From positions 868,001-932,000 of the forward strand of contig NZ_CP042829.1 of assembly GCF_008838325.1 (NCBI RefSeq): DNA of 64,000 nt, read 5' to 3'. The notes under the pieces were generated by a model. The model had not been told where the DNA came from. It searched no databases and was given only the letters and a program-made list of their open reading frames with translations. Shown here piece by piece: positions 34,864 through 43,920 of the stretch (the stretch's first letter is position 1; every line of letters starts with the position of its first letter). Both the position numbers and the translations under genes were made by a program. Origin of the DNA: Tepidiforma bonchosmolovskayae. Its GTDB lineage: Bacteria; Chloroflexota; Dehalococcoidia; Tepidiformales; Tepidiformaceae.

Positions 34864-35814
34864 TCAGTCTTCGGCGCCGGCCAGGCGGGGCGCCTGGTTC
34901 GGGGCGAGGCCGAACTTTTCGCGCGGCCACCAGGTGAGAAAGGCCTTTCCAACAATGTCGTCGATGGGGATGGGGCCAAGGACGCGGCTGTCCTGGGAAT
35001 GGTTGCGGTTGTCGCCCATGACGAAGTAGCTGTCCGGGGGTACGACAACGGGCGCCATGTCGCCGAGCGGCACGTCGCCATCGGCGAGGTACGGCTCGAT
35101 CAGGCGGCGGCCGTTGATGTAGACCACGCCGCCGCGCATTTCGACGGTTTCGCCGGGGAGGCCGATGACGCGCTTGACGAGGTCGCGATGGACGCCGGAG
35201 GGGTGGTGGAAGACGACGATGTCGCCGCGTTCGGGGGCGTGGAAGAGGTAGCGGCGGGCCGGCGGGCCGGGGTCCCAGCCGGGGACGTAGCGGGCGAGGG
35301 CCTCGACGTCGACGCGGGTGTAGACGAGGGAGTTAACGAGGAGGAACTCGCCGTCTTCGAGGGTGGGATACATGGAGGTGCCGTCGACGCGGTAGTGCTG
35401 GACGCTGGCGCGGACGGCCAGGAAGACGAGGACGGCGAGGAGGATGGTCTCGACGATTTCGCGGACGAGGGGCAGGGCGCGGCTGCCGGCGGCGGGCGAG
35501 ACCGCGGGGGCGGGTTCGAGCGCGGGCGCCGGAGACGCGTGTGCGCCGTGCGGAGCATCGGCCGGGCCGGGAGGGAGGAAGGGTCCGGGAAGGGCGGAGG
35601 GGTCGCGGCCGCGGGGGCCGTGCTGGGGCGCCCAGCGGCGGGGGTCGCGGTAGAGCCAGTCGAAGGTGGGGGGCGGCAGGCCGCCGGGGTCGGCGTCGCG
35701 CGGCGCAGCGGAGGGGAGCCAGTTGCCGGAGGGGTCGGCGGCGGGTTCATCGTCGCCGGCGACGCGGAGCGAAGGCCAGCTGAGGCGCCGCTGGGGCTGC
35801 GGGGCGTCGCCCAT
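34864..35814 (-). CDS. lepB: Signal peptidase I with long proline-rich N terminus
   Basis: 316 residues from ATG 35814. The first 115 are polar and proline-rich (WPSLRVAGDDEPAADPSGNW and later APALEPAPAVSP). One transmembrane helix follows at about 118-136 (ETILLAVLVFLAVRASV). The catalytic Ser147 is in DGTSMYPTL and the general base Lys214 in RDLVKRVIGLPGE; MGDNRNHSQDSR is box E. The enzyme cleaves signal peptides on the outer face of the membrane. ATG 35832 would add six residues. Confidence 0.94.
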   Translation of the reverse strand: MGDAPQPQRRLSWPSLRVAGDDEPAADPSGNWLPSAAPRDADPGGLPPPTFDWLYRDPRRWAPQHGPRGRDPSALPGPFLPPGPADAPHGAHASPAPALEPAPAVSPAAGSRALPLVREIVETILLAVLVFLAVRASVQHYRVDGTSMYPTLEDGEFLLVNSLVYTRVDVEALARYVPGWDPGPPARRYLFHAPERGDIVVFHHPSGVHRDLVKRVIGLPGETVEMRGGVVYINGRRLIEPYLADGDVPLGDMAPVVVPPDSYFVMGDNRNHSQDSRVLGPIPIDDIVGKAFLTWWPREKFGLAPNQAPRLAGAED

Positions 35815-35954
35815 GGTCACATTACGCCACATCGGACCACACCCGGCCACCCCGGCTGTCAACGGGATGTGACCGACCCTTTCACCAGATGGTTCGGCAC
35901 CGCGACCGCCGGGGCGCAGATCGCCCGGGCCGGAATGTTCGCCGGGGAGCGGGT

Positions 35955-36806
35955 TCAGCGGCCTTCGAGCCAGGCATTGAAGCGGGGGGTGCGGCGCTCG
36001 CGGAAGGCGGCGACACCCTCCCGGGCGTCGGGGTGGTGGTCGCTGATGGCGGTTCGGGCGGCGATATCTTCGAGGGCCTGGGCCCAGGTGCTTTCGGCGG
36101 CGAGGTAGAGGGAGCGCTTGAGGAGGCGCATGGCGACCTGCGGGCCTTCGGCGAGTTCGCGGGCAAGGGCCATGGCGCGGTCCATGAGTTCGGCGGGCTC
36201 GCAGAGTTCGTGGACGAGGCCGAGTTCGAGGGCTTCGGCACCGGAGACGATGCGCTTGCGCATGAGGAAGTCCATGGCCCGTGCGACGCCGAGGAGCTGG
36301 ACGAGGAGGGCGTGGCCGCCTTCATCGGGGAGGAGGCCGAAGCGGAGGGTGGCGCTGCCGAGGCGGGCTTCGGTGGAGGCGATGCGGAAATCGCAGGCGA
36401 GGGCGAGGGAGAGGCCGGACTGGATGGCGACGCCGTTGATGGCGGCGATGGTGAGCTTGTCGAGATTGCGGATGGCGGTATTGAGGGACTGGGAGAGGAC
36501 GCGGAGGCCGTTGTAGGTGCCGATCTCCTCGCGGTGGCCGGGGAAGATATCGGGGACGAGGGCGGGCCCCTCGGGCAGGGGCCGGCCGGTGATATCGTCG
36601 CCGGCACAGAAGGCGCGGCCGCTGCCGGTGAAGAGGAGGACGCGGACGCGGTCATCCATCTGGGCCTGCGTGATGGCTTCGATGAGGTCGCGTTTGATCG
36701 GCTGGGCGAGGCCGTTGAGGCGTTCGGGCTGGTTGAAGGTGATAACGGCGATGCCGGGCGGTTCGAGCCGGATATCGAAACCGCGGAAGGAGCCGGTGGG
36801 GAACAT
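35955..36806 (-). CDS. Enoyl-CoA hydratase/isomerase family protein
   Basis: 283 residues from ATG 36806. ITFNQPERLNGLAQ, AFCAGDDITG (oxyanion) and NGVAIQSGLSLALACDF are clear. FGLLPDEGG suggests the catalytic region, with Asp-Glu where the family has Pro-Glu. The C-terminal end RRTPRFNAW fits the family. TACACT lies about 30 bases upstream. It is the third crotonase-fold gene of the window. It is divergent from the rplJ leader, with no overlap. Confidence 0.88.
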   Translation of the reverse strand: MFPTGSFRGFDIRLEPPGIAVITFNQPERLNGLAQPIKRDLIEAITQAQMDDRVRVLLFTGSGRAFCAGDDITGRPLPEGPALVPDIFPGHREEIGTYNGLRVLSQSLNTAIRNLDKLTIAAINGVAIQSGLSLALACDFRIASTEARLGSATLRFGLLPDEGGHALLVQLLGVARAMDFLMRKRIVSGAEALELGLVHELCEPAELMDRAMALARELAEGPQVAMRLLKRSLYLAAESTWAQALEDIAARTAISDHHPDAREGVAAFRERRTPRFNAWLEGR

Positions 36807-37135
36807 GGGTGCCTCGGAAGCGGGAGTGTGCGGAAGGAGTGTACAGGCCGGCGGGCGGGCCTGTGCTTGTCCGTTGGGGGTGATGCGGATAGGGTATGGA
36901 AGACAGTCGAAGAGCCTGAGACCGCAGGTCCCAATGCGACGCGTCCCGGCCGGGGCGCGGGGAGAATGCCGAGAGGCGCCTGCCGAGGCGGAGATGCGAT
37001 GCGCATGCCGGCGCGACGGTGCCAGCATGTGCGTGGGGCGTCCCTGCCGCGGCGGCAGGGATTTTTTCGTTTCTGCGGGATCGGGCGCAGCCATGTGCGG
37101 GGGAGACCCCGCCGCCAGACAGGAAGGAGGTCGGT
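36807..37135 (+). promoter_or_regulatory. rplJ-rplL leader (L10 leader-like attenuator region)
   Basis: A 329-base gene-free stretch before rplJ. From about 36905 it is full of short pairing segments (GCCGAGAGGCGCCTGCCGAGGCGGAG, CGATGCGCATGCCGGCGCG), followed by an intrinsic terminator at 37042. Placed before rplJ-rplL, this matches the known design in which L10(L12)4 binds its own leader. I cannot prove the L10-binding kink-turn by eye. Confidence 0.55.
37042..37067 (+). terminator. Intrinsic terminator/attenuator in rplJ leader
   Basis: CCCTGCC-GCGGC-GGCAGGG (stem of seven pairs or more) is followed by ATTTTTTC, the only textbook intrinsic terminator that I found. It lies about 70 bases before the rplJ start, so it must be bypassed for expression and fits attenuation. 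Confidence 0.75.
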
Positions 37136-37660
37136 ATGCCGACTCCACGGAAGGTCGCGATGCTCGCCGAGGTGAAGGACCGCATGGCGCGGGCCTCGGT
37201 TGCGGTGAGCGCCGACTATCGTGGGCTGACGGTCGCGCAGATCACGGAGTTGCGCCGGGCGCTCCGCCCGACGGGCGCAGAAGTGAAGGTCGTGAAGAAC
37301 ACGCTTGCGGCGATGGCGGCGAAGGAAGCCGGCCGGGCCGAGATGGCGGAGATCGTGAAGGGGCCGACGGCGATTGTCTTCGGCTTCGAGGACCCGATCG
37401 GGCCGGTGAAGGCGTTCACGGAGCACCTGCGCAGCAAGCGGCTGAACATCGAGGTGCACGGCGGCTGGCTGGAAGGCCGGGTGCTGAGCCGGGCCGAGGT
37501 GGAGAGCCTCGCGACGATGCCGCCGAAGGAGCAGCTCATTGCGGACGTGGTGAGCAAGCTGCAGTCGCCGCTCTACCAGTTCTCGGGGCTGCTGCAGTCG
37601 ACGATTCGGAACTTCGCCGGGCTGATCGATGCCCGGGCCAAGCAGCTGGAATCGGCCTAG
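37136..37660 (+). CDS. rplJ: 50S ribosomal protein L10
   Basis: 174 residues. VAVSADYRGLTVAQITELRRALRPTGAEVKVVKNTLA is the typical N terminus, GPTAIVFGFEDPI follows, and the C-terminal helix (SPLYQFSGLLQSTIRNFAGLIDARAKQ) holds L12 dimers. GAAGGAGGT is spaced well before the ATG. First gene of rplJL, with a leader that carries an attenuator. Confidence 0.97.
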   Translation: MPTPRKVAMLAEVKDRMARASVAVSADYRGLTVAQITELRRALRPTGAEVKVVKNTLAAMAAKEAGRAEMAEIVKGPTAIVFGFEDPIGPVKAFTEHLRSKRLNIEVHGGWLEGRVLSRAEVESLATMPPKEQLIADVVSKLQSPLYQFSGLLQSTIRNFAGLIDARAKQLESA

Positions 37661-37702
37661 GGCCGCCAGCAATCCTGTACACGGATACCAAAGGAGAAAC
37701 AG

Positions 37703-38098
37703 ATGGCTTCGAAAGTCGAAGAAGTGCTGGAAATCATCAAGGGGATGACGATCCTCGAGCTGCGCGACCTGAACAAGGCGATCGAGGAGGAGTTCGGCAT
37801 CACCGCGGCGGCGCCGATGGTGGTTGCGGCTGGCGCGGCGCCGGCGGCTGGTGCGGCCCCGGCGGCTGCGGCCGAGGAGGAGAAGACGGAGTTCAACGTC
37901 ATCCTCAAGAGCTTCGGCGACAACAAGATCAACGTGATCAAGGCGATCCGCGAAGTGATCAGCGGCCTCGGCCTGAAGGAGGCGAAGGACCTCGTGGAGG
38001 CGGCGCCGACGAAGGTGAAGGAAGGCATCGGCAAGGAAGAGGCGGAGACGATCAAGAAGAAGCTGACCGAAGCCGGCGCGGTCGTCGAAATCGAGTAG
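37703..38098 (+). CDS. rplL: 50S ribosomal protein L7/L12
   Basis: 131 residues. The N-terminal dimerisation region ([23 protein letters not shown]), an alanine-rich hinge (about residues 33-55), and the C-terminal domain that recruits factors ([39 protein letters not shown]). AAAGGAGA precedes the start. It forms the stalk together with L10. Confidence 0.98.
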   Translation: MASKVEEVLEIIKGMTILELRDLNKAIEEEFGITAAAPMVVAAGAAPAAGAAPAAAAEEEKTEFNVILKSFGDNKINVIKAIREVISGLGLKEAKDLVEAAPTKVKEGIGKEEAETIKKKLTEAGAVVEIE

Positions 38099-38123
38099 CG
38101 GCCCCGGCAGGGGGAGAACGCAG

Positions 38124-38152
38124 CGGGCCCGGCAGATGCCGGGCCCGTTTCT
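38124..38152 (+). terminator. Hairpin terminator after rplL
   Basis: CGGGCCCGGC-AGAT-GCCGGGCCCG, a ten-pair stem, is followed by TTTCTCG. It ends the rplJL operon and may also serve the antiporter gene on the other strand. Confidence 0.7.
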
Positions 38153-38180
38153 CGTGCTGTGCGGCTGGCGCCGCGCCGGT

Positions 38181-39899
38181 TCAGATCGGGTGGTCGAAGG
38201 CCTCGGCCTGGTAGTGGATATCGCGGACGGCGTTGGAGAGGTGGAGCGCTTCCTGCGCATCGAAGCCGAGGTAGACGAGGGTCTGGCGCATGATTTCGAG
38301 GCCGCCTTCGTACTCGGGGACGATGACCTCGTTGGCGCCGAGTTCGCAGAGTGGGCGGATTTCGCCGCCCGTGCGGGCGCGGACGAGGATCGGGACGGCG
38401 GGGTTGAGGGCGCGGGCTGCGGCGGTCGCGACGAAGGCTGAGCTTTCTTCAGGGACGGTGATGACGACGGCGCGGGCGTGTTCGATGCCGGTCCGTTCGA
38501 GGACTTCGCGGGTGCCGGCATCGCCCCAGATGGTGGGGATGCCGGCGGCGTTGAGGGTTCGGGCACGCTCCAGGTTGATTTCGACGACGGCGAAGGGGAT
38601 GCCGAGCTGGCTGAGGGCGTGGCCGGTGAGTTCGCCGACGCGGCCATAGCCGACGATGACGACGTGGCCGGAGCGCGGGAGCCGGGGCTCGGGGATTTCG
38701 CCCTGGCGGTCGACGAAGCGCCAGATGGGGCCGAGGCGGCGGAGGACGGCTTCGATGGGGTCGAGGGTGCGGAAGGCGAGCGGGTTGACGACGATGGAGA
38801 TGGCTGCGACGGCGAGGATGATGGCGTAGGTCTCCTCGGTCATGAGGCCCTCGCGCATGCCTTCGGACCCGACGATAAAGGTGAACTCGCCGAGCTGGGC
38901 GAGGCCGGCGCCGACGACCAGCGCGGTCCGGCCGGAGAAGGGGAAGATGGCAGCGGTGACGAAGGCGATAGCGGCGTTGACGAAGAGGACGGAGAGGAGG
39001 ATGGCGAGGAAGAGGGGTTTATTGGCGCGGACGACATCGGGGTCGAGGAGGATGCCGACGGAGACGAAGAAGAGGACGGCGAAGGCATCGCGGAGGGGGA
39101 CGACGTCGGCAGCGACCTGGTGGGAGGTTTCGGTTTCGGAGACGGCGACGCCGGCGATGAAGGCGCCCAGGGCGATCGAAAGGCCAAAGGCGGCGGCGCT
39201 GGCGGCGATGCCGAGGGCAGCGGCGACGAAGGCGAGGACGAACAGTTCGCGGGAGCCGGTGCGCGCGACGACAGAGAGGAGCAGCGGCAGGAGGCGAGCG
39301 CCGACCACGAGCATGATGACGACGAAGAGCGCGGCACGGCCGAGCGCGAGGGCGAGGTCCTGCCAGAAGGCGCCGTTCTCCCCGGGCTGGAGGGTGGGAA
39401 GGACCGCGAGGATGATGACGGTGATGATGTCCTGGGCGATGAGCCAGCCGATGACGACGCGGGCATGGATGGTGCCCATGAGGCCCCGGTCTTCGAGGGT
39501 GCGGATGAGGATGACGGTGGAGGCGATGCTGATGGCGAGGCCGAGGACGAGGGCTTCGCGCCAGGGGAGGCCGAAGGCGAGGCCGATCCCGGTTCCGACG
39601 GCGGTGGCGGCGAAGACCTGGATGATTGCGCCGGGGATTGCGATGGTGCGGACCGAGAGGAGGTCGCTGAGGTTGAAGTGGAGGCCGACGCCGAACATGA
39701 GGAAGATGACGCCGATGTTGGCGAGCTGCTGGATGGCGGCGGAATCGGCGCTGTAGCCGGGTGTGGCGGGGGAGATGACGAGGCCGGCCGCGAGGTAGCC
39801 GACGATGGGGGAGAGGCGGAGGAGGCGCGCGGCGAAGCCGCCCACGGCGGCCAGGCCGAGGGCGATGGCGATGGACGTGATGAGCGAAAAGTCGTCCAC
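38181..39899 (-). CDS. CPA2 cation:proton antiporter with RCK (TrkA-N) domain (KefB/YbaL-like)
   Basis: 572 residues from GTG 39899. About 12 hydrophobic segments (residues 6-385) with the CPA2 features LSPIVGYLAAGLVISP and FLMFGVGLHFNL. A Rossmann-like RCK_N domain follows at about residue 410 (GHVVIVGYGRVGELTGHALSQLG, VVEINLERARTL), and ends with a TrkA-C-like remnant. These transporters exchange K+ or Na+ for H+ and are controlled by nucleotides bound to RCK. TACGCA lies 7 nt before GTG. It is convergent with rplL. Confidence 0.92.
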   Translation of the reverse strand: MDDFSLITSIAIALGLAAVGGFAARLLRLSPIVGYLAAGLVISPATPGYSADSAAIQQLANIGVIFLMFGVGLHFNLSDLLSVRTIAIPGAIIQVFAATAVGTGIGLAFGLPWREALVLGLAISIASTVILIRTLEDRGLMGTIHARVVIGWLIAQDIITVIILAVLPTLQPGENGAFWQDLALALGRAALFVVIMLVVGARLLPLLLSVVARTGSRELFVLAFVAAALGIAASAAAFGLSIALGAFIAGVAVSETETSHQVAADVVPLRDAFAVLFFVSVGILLDPDVVRANKPLFLAILLSVLFVNAAIAFVTAAIFPFSGRTALVVGAGLAQLGEFTFIVGSEGMREGLMTEETYAIILAVAAISIVVNPLAFRTLDPIEAVLRRLGPIWRFVDRQGEIPEPRLPRSGHVVIVGYGRVGELTGHALSQLGIPFAVVEINLERARTLNAAGIPTIWGDAGTREVLERTGIEHARAVVITVPEESSAFVATAAARALNPAVPILVRARTGGEIRPLCELGANEVIVPEYEGGLEIMRQTLVYLGFDAQEALHLSNAVRDIHYQAEAFDHPI

Positions 39900-39959
39900 G
39901 TGGGGATGCGTAGCCTAGCAGGCCGGGGCCTGCCCGGCGCGCCCGGGCGGGGCGGGAAG

Positions 39960-41003
39960 TCAGGACTGGCCGGGGACGAGGACGACCTTGCAGTCGCGGG
40001 GGTCGGCGAGGGCGTCGAAGGCGGCGGGGAGCTCGTCGAGGGTGACGGTCCGGGTGATCATCGGGGCGGTATCGATGGCGCCGCTGCCGAGCGCCTGGAG
40101 CGCTTCGGCGTACTCGGCGGGGGTGTAGCCGAGGACGAACTTGAGGGTGAGCTGCTTGTTGATGCCGACGAGGGGCAGGATGCGGTCTTCCTGCATGCAG
40201 ACGCCGACGACGATGACGCGGCCCATGCGGTCGACGAGGTCCATGGCCTGCTGGAGGGTGCCCTGGACGCCGATGCACTCGAAGGCGACGGGCGGCGCCG
40301 GGCGGCCGGTGGCGGCCTGGATCGCCTCGAGGGCCGGGGTTTCGCGGGGGTCGATGACGAGGTCGGCGCCGAGGCGGCCGGCGAGGGCGCGGCGCTCGGG
40401 GGAGAGCTCGGAGACGGCGACGTGCTGGACGCCTTCGTGCTTGAGCCAGAGGAGGGTCATCAGGCCGATTGGGCCGGCGCCCATGACGAGGGCCGTTTCG
40501 CCGGGCTGCATGCGGGCCTCGCGGACGGCGTGGAGGCCGACGGCGCACGGTTCGGTCGTTGCGGCGACGGTGTCGGGCAGGGTATCGGGCACCCGGAGCA
40601 GGAGCGGCGCGCTCATGAGCACGTATTCGCCGTAGGCGCCGGGGTACTTCGCGCTGTAGCCAATGGCGGACATGCCGGTGGGGGAGGCAGGGTCGAGGAG
40701 GACGGGGATGGAGGTCACGCGGGTGCCCGGCGCCCAGGCTTCGGCGCCGGGGCCGGCTTCGACGACCTCGGCGACGAACTCATGGCCCATGACGATGCCG
40801 GCGCCCTCGGCTGCTGCGTCCCACTGGGCGGAGCCGGAGCGGCGGGCAGCTTCGATCATGTCGTCGAGGTACTTCGCGGCGTGGAGGTCGGAACCGCAGA
40901 TACCGCAGGCGCGGACGCGTGCGAGCACCTGGCCGGGCCCGGGACGGGGGACGTCGACGGTTTCGATGGCGAGCTGCCTGCCGCGGAGCACCATGGCGCG
41001 CAT
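39960..41003 (-). CDS. Zinc-dependent alcohol dehydrogenase (MDR family)
   Basis: 347 residues from ATG 41003. Catalytic zinc ligands are in ACGICGSDLH and VMGHEF; the nucleotide fold is VMGAGPIGLMTLLWL. The four-Cys structural zinc loop of classical ADHs is missing, and an insert (YLDDMIEAARRSGSAQWDAAAEG) replaces part of the catalytic domain. The group resembles threonine/sorbitol dehydrogenase-like MDRs. The substrate is unknown. It is divergent from rdgB. Confidence 0.88.
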   Translation of the reverse strand: MRAMVLRGRQLAIETVDVPRPGPGQVLARVRACGICGSDLHAAKYLDDMIEAARRSGSAQWDAAAEGAGIVMGHEFVAEVVEAGPGAEAWAPGTRVTSIPVLLDPASPTGMSAIGYSAKYPGAYGEYVLMSAPLLLRVPDTLPDTVAATTEPCAVGLHAVREARMQPGETALVMGAGPIGLMTLLWLKHEGVQHVAVSELSPERRALAGRLGADLVIDPRETPALEAIQAATGRPAPPVAFECIGVQGTLQQAMDLVDRMGRVIVVGVCMQEDRILPLVGINKQLTLKFVLGYTPAEYAEALQALGSGAIDTAPMITRTVTLDELPAAFDALADPRDCKVVLVPGQS

Positions 41004-41099
41004 GGGATGGTTTGCCTCGTGCGAAGTTTCGCGGGCGGGAATGTACCACAGGCCGCCGGGAGTTTGCCCGGGGCCGGTGCCGTCGGGGACACTCTTTGC

Positions 41100-41723
41100 G
41101 TGGCGAAGGAGCCAGGTTCGCGACGGATCGTGCTGGCGACGAACAACCCGGGGAAGGTGCGGGAGTTCCGGCGGCTGCTGGAGCCGGCCGGGTGGGCGGT
41201 GCTGACGCCGCGGGAGCTCGGGGTGGAGTTCACGGTGGAGGAGGACGGGACGAGCTACGCCGAGAACGCGGCGAAGAAGGCCCAGGCGTGCGCCGATGCG
41301 ACGGGGATGCTGGCGCTGGCGGACGACTCGGGCATCGAGGTGGACGCGCTCGGGGGCGGACCGGGCATATACTCGGCGCGGTTCGGCGGGCCGGGGCTGG
41401 ACGATGCGGGCAGGACGCGGCTGCTGCTCGAGCGGCTGGCGGGCGTGCCGGAGGGGCAGCGGACGGCGCGCTACCGGGCGGTGGTGGCGCTGGCGTGGCC
41501 GCGGTCGGCGGGCAGGCCGCCGGTCACGTTCGAGGGGGTGGAGGAGGGCCGGATCGGCCTCGAGCCGCGGGGCGAGCGAGGGTTTGGGTACGACCCGGTC
41601 TTCCTGGTGGAGGACGGGCGGACGCAGGCAGAGCTGACCGACGAGGAGAAGGACGCGATCAGCCACCGGGGCAAGGCCGTGCGGGCGGCCATCGCATGGC
41701 TGGAGGCGGAGGGCGAGGGGTGA
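41100..41723 (+). CDS. rdgB: RdgB/HAM1 family non-canonical purine NTP pyrophosphatase
   Basis: 207 residues from a GTG start. TNNPGKVREF binds the nucleotide, DDSGIEVDAL holds the metal site, GFGYDPVF and SHRGKA recognise the base. It hydrolyses dITP, XTP and ITP, keeping them out of DNA and RNA. GTG 41100 is the first start before the fold, with GACACT six bases upstream; no ATG fits. The lipoprotein gene starts within its stop codon region (GTGA overlap). Confidence 0.92.
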   Translation: MAKEPGSRRIVLATNNPGKVREFRRLLEPAGWAVLTPRELGVEFTVEEDGTSYAENAAKKAQACADATGMLALADDSGIEVDALGGGPGIYSARFGGPGLDDAGRTRLLLERLAGVPEGQRTARYRAVVALAWPRSAGRPPVTFEGVEEGRIGLEPRGERGFGYDPVFLVEDGRTQAELTDEEKDAISHRGKAVRAAIAWLEAEGEG

Positions 41724-42232
41724 GGCGGGGGGCAATGCTGGCAGCGCTGGCAGGGGCGGCTGCGGTGCTGGCGGCGTGCGGCACGGCGGATGCGAACTTC
41801 CCGGCGGAGACGGTCTGCCCCTCGCCGCAGGCGGTGCCGACCAGCCGGGCGACGCCGGGGGCGGTCTCGCCGCAGGCGTTCGTGGGGCGCGTCCGGGCGG
41901 GCGCAGCGGAGCTGCGCCGGGCGCGCGAGGAGCTGCGGGAGGTGTATCCGAATGACACCTTCTACCGGCGCGAGGCGTTCCGGCCGGATTTCGCGGCGTA
42001 TGCCGACCGGACGCTCTGCCTCGCGCAGGAGCTGCGGGCGCTGCAGGCGCCGACCGAGCGGCTGGCGGCGTGGAAGGCGCGGGTCGACGGGGCGCTGGAC
42101 GAGCTGATTGCGCACACGGCCGCGGGGCGGGAGGCGGTGCGGCGGCGGAACGTTTCGGCGTACCGGGAGTGGTACCGCGAAGCGGATGCACGGATCGATG
42201 CGGTGGAGACTGCAGCGGCGGCGGCGCCGTGA
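41720..42232 (+). CDS. Putative lipoprotein
   Basis: 170 residues. A signal peptide with a lipobox (AAAVLAAC, Cys at about residue 20) is followed by a Thr/Pro-rich stretch and a helical region (VRAGAAELRRAREELREVYP, YADRTLCLAQELRALQA). Probably attached to the outer face of the membrane; function unknown. The GTG 41720 overlaps the rdgB stop (GTGA), giving coupled translation; ATG 41735 would give a shorter signal. Confidence 0.7.
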   Translation: MRRGAMLAALAGAAAVLAACGTADANFPAETVCPSPQAVPTSRATPGAVSPQAFVGRVRAGAAELRRAREELREVYPNDTFYRREAFRPDFAAYADRTLCLAQELRALQAPTERLAAWKARVDGALDELIAHTAAGREAVRRRNVSAYREWYREADARIDAVETAAAAAP

Positions 42233-42264
42233 GTGCGCCGGCGGCAGGGCGCCGGCGGGCGTGC

Positions 42265-42270
42265 TACGCT
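42265..42270 (+). promoter_or_regulatory. Extended -10 TGCTACGCT before lipA
   Basis: TACGCT with a TGC just before it (extended -10) is followed by 7 nt (CGGAGGC) and ATG 42278. Confidence 0.45.
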
Positions 42271-42277
42271 CGGAGGC

Positions 42278-43201
42278 ATGGAACGGGCGACGGCGCGGCC
42301 GCCGTGGCTAAAGGTCCGCTTCCCGGCCGGGGGCCGGTTCGGGGAGCTGCTGGCGCTGATGCGCGAGAGCGAACTGCACACGGTGTGCGAGGAGGCGCGC
42401 TGCCCGAACATCGGGGAGTGCTGGGGCCGGGGGACGGCGACGTTCATGATCCTCGGCGATACGTGCACCCGCTCCTGCGGGTTCTGCGCGGTGAAGACGG
42501 GCCGCCCGGGCACGCTCGACACGGACGAGCCGCGCAGGGTGGCGCTCGCCATCCAGCGGATGGGCCTGCGACACGCCGTCATCACGAGCGTGAACCGGGA
42601 TGAGCTGCCGGACGGCGGCGCGCGGATGTTCGCGGAGACGATCCGGTGGGGGCGGCGGCTCTCGCCGGGCACGACGTTCGAGGTGCTGATCCCGGACTTC
42701 AAGGGGGACGAGGCGGCGCTCGCGACGGTGATGGCTGCGCGGCCCGAGATCCTGAACCACAACACGGAGACGGTGCCGCGGCTGTACCGCACGGTGCGGC
42801 CGCAGGCGGTCTACGAGCGGTCGCTGCGGGTGCTGCGGCGGGCGAAGGAGCTCGACCCGGGCGCGCTGACGAAGAGCGGGCTGATGGTCGGGCTGGGGGA
42901 AACCCGGGAGGAGCTGCTGGCGGTCTTCCGGGACCTCGCAGCGAACGGGGTGGACATCCTGACGGTCGGGCAGTACCTGCAGCCGACGCCGGCCCACCTG
43001 CCGATCGTGCGGTACTACGAGCCGCGGGAGTTCGAGGAGCTGAAGGCGGAGGCGCTGGCGATGGGATTCCGGCACGTGGAGGCGGGGCCGCTGGTGCGGA
43101 GCTCATACCACGCGGAAGAGCAGGCTGTGGCGGCGCGTGACGCTGGCGCGGATGCCGGTATGATTCCGCTGACAGTGCGGCGGGCGGACGCGCCGGCGTA
43201 A
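42278..43201 (+). CDS. lipA: Lipoyl synthase
   Basis: 307 residues. The auxiliary cluster motif is C-x4-C-x5-C in [12 protein letters not shown]; the radical SAM cluster is CTRSCGFC; the C-terminal RSSY motif is SSYHAE-like. It inserts two sulfurs into octanoyl chains on E2 and H proteins. A lipoate ligase or LipB is not in the window. The gene is followed by the kinase gene after about 36 bases. Confidence 0.97.
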   Translation: MERATARPPWLKVRFPAGGRFGELLALMRESELHTVCEEARCPNIGECWGRGTATFMILGDTCTRSCGFCAVKTGRPGTLDTDEPRRVALAIQRMGLRHAVITSVNRDELPDGGARMFAETIRWGRRLSPGTTFEVLIPDFKGDEAALATVMAARPEILNHNTETVPRLYRTVRPQAVYERSLRVLRRAKELDPGALTKSGLMVGLGETREELLAVFRDLAANGVDILTVGQYLQPTPAHLPIVRYYEPREFEELKAEALAMGFRHVEAGPLVRSSYHAEEQAVAARDAGADAGMIPLTVRRADAPA

Positions 43202-43240
43202 CGGCCGCTTCGCCCCCGGGCATGCAGTGCGGGGGGTTTG

Positions 43241-43915
43241 ATGACCGAGGAGTGGCCGCCGGAGCCGGATGCCGAGACGCTTCGCCGGGAGACGATGGGC
43301 GCGTTCGCGCATGAGATCCGGACCCCCTTGACGTCGATCCGGATGGTGATGGAGCTGGCGAAGCGGAGCGCCGACGCGGACGGCGGGTTGCGCCTCGACC
43401 GGGAGCTGGCGGAGATGCTGGCGGCCTCCGTGGACGACCTGCAGCAGCTGGCGGATGACCTGCAGGAGATGTCGCGGCTGGAGCGGGGGAAGCTGGCGCT
43501 GGCGCCGGGGCCGTGCGACCTGGCGGCGGCGGTGAGCGCGGCCGGGGAGCTGCTGGGCGGCTCGCCGGCAATCGAAGGCGAAGCGCCGCCGGCGGTGGAG
43601 GGGCCGTGGGATGCGGGGCGGCTGGTGCGGGCGCTGGCGGGGCTGGCGCGTTCAGCGAATCGGATGGGCGACGGGAGCGGCACGGTGCGGCTGACCTGCC
43701 GGGTGGAGCCGGGGCAGGCGGTGGTGGAGTTTGCGAGCGGCAGGCCGGGCGGCGAGGAGCGGCCGATCGCGGCGGACGCAGGATTTGCGTTTTTCCGGGC
43801 GCGACAGCTTGTCGTGGCCATGGGCGGCTCCGTACACTGCGAACGTCGCGACCGATTCGCCAGGGTAGCGGCAGTGCTGCCGCTGGGCGGGCCCGGAGGC
43901 CGTGGAGGTGGCTGA
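43241..43915 (+). CDS. HisKA histidine kinase with degenerate or missing ATP-binding domain
   Basis: 224 residues. A clear HisKA region: FAHEIRTPLTSIRMVMELAK (H box) and a long helix with LQQLADDLQEMSRLERGKL. The rest should be a HATPase but lacks visible G1 (DxGxG) and G2 boxes; only ANRMGDGSGTVRL could be a faint N box, and the end (AFFRARQLVVAMGGSV) keeps the last helix-strand. It has no membrane segment or sensor domain. It may be a phosphatase, a phospho-relay or an inhibitor. GGGGGGT lies before the ATG. The receiver gene follows after five bases. Confidence 0.7.
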   Translation: MTEEWPPEPDAETLRRETMGAFAHEIRTPLTSIRMVMELAKRSADADGGLRLDRELAEMLAASVDDLQQLADDLQEMSRLERGKLALAPGPCDLAAAVSAAGELLGGSPAIEGEAPPAVEGPWDAGRLVRALAGLARSANRMGDGSGTVRLTCRVEPGQAVVEFASGRPGGEERPIAADAGFAFFRARQLVVAMGGSVHCERRDRFARVAAVLPLGGPGGRGGG

Positions 43916-43920
43916 ACCCG

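Noticed and set aside
38478-41723. Plus-strand frame of 1081 codons
   Set aside because: Only 41100-41723 (rdgB) is coding; the first 870 codons are antisense to the antiporter and the alcohol dehydrogenase.
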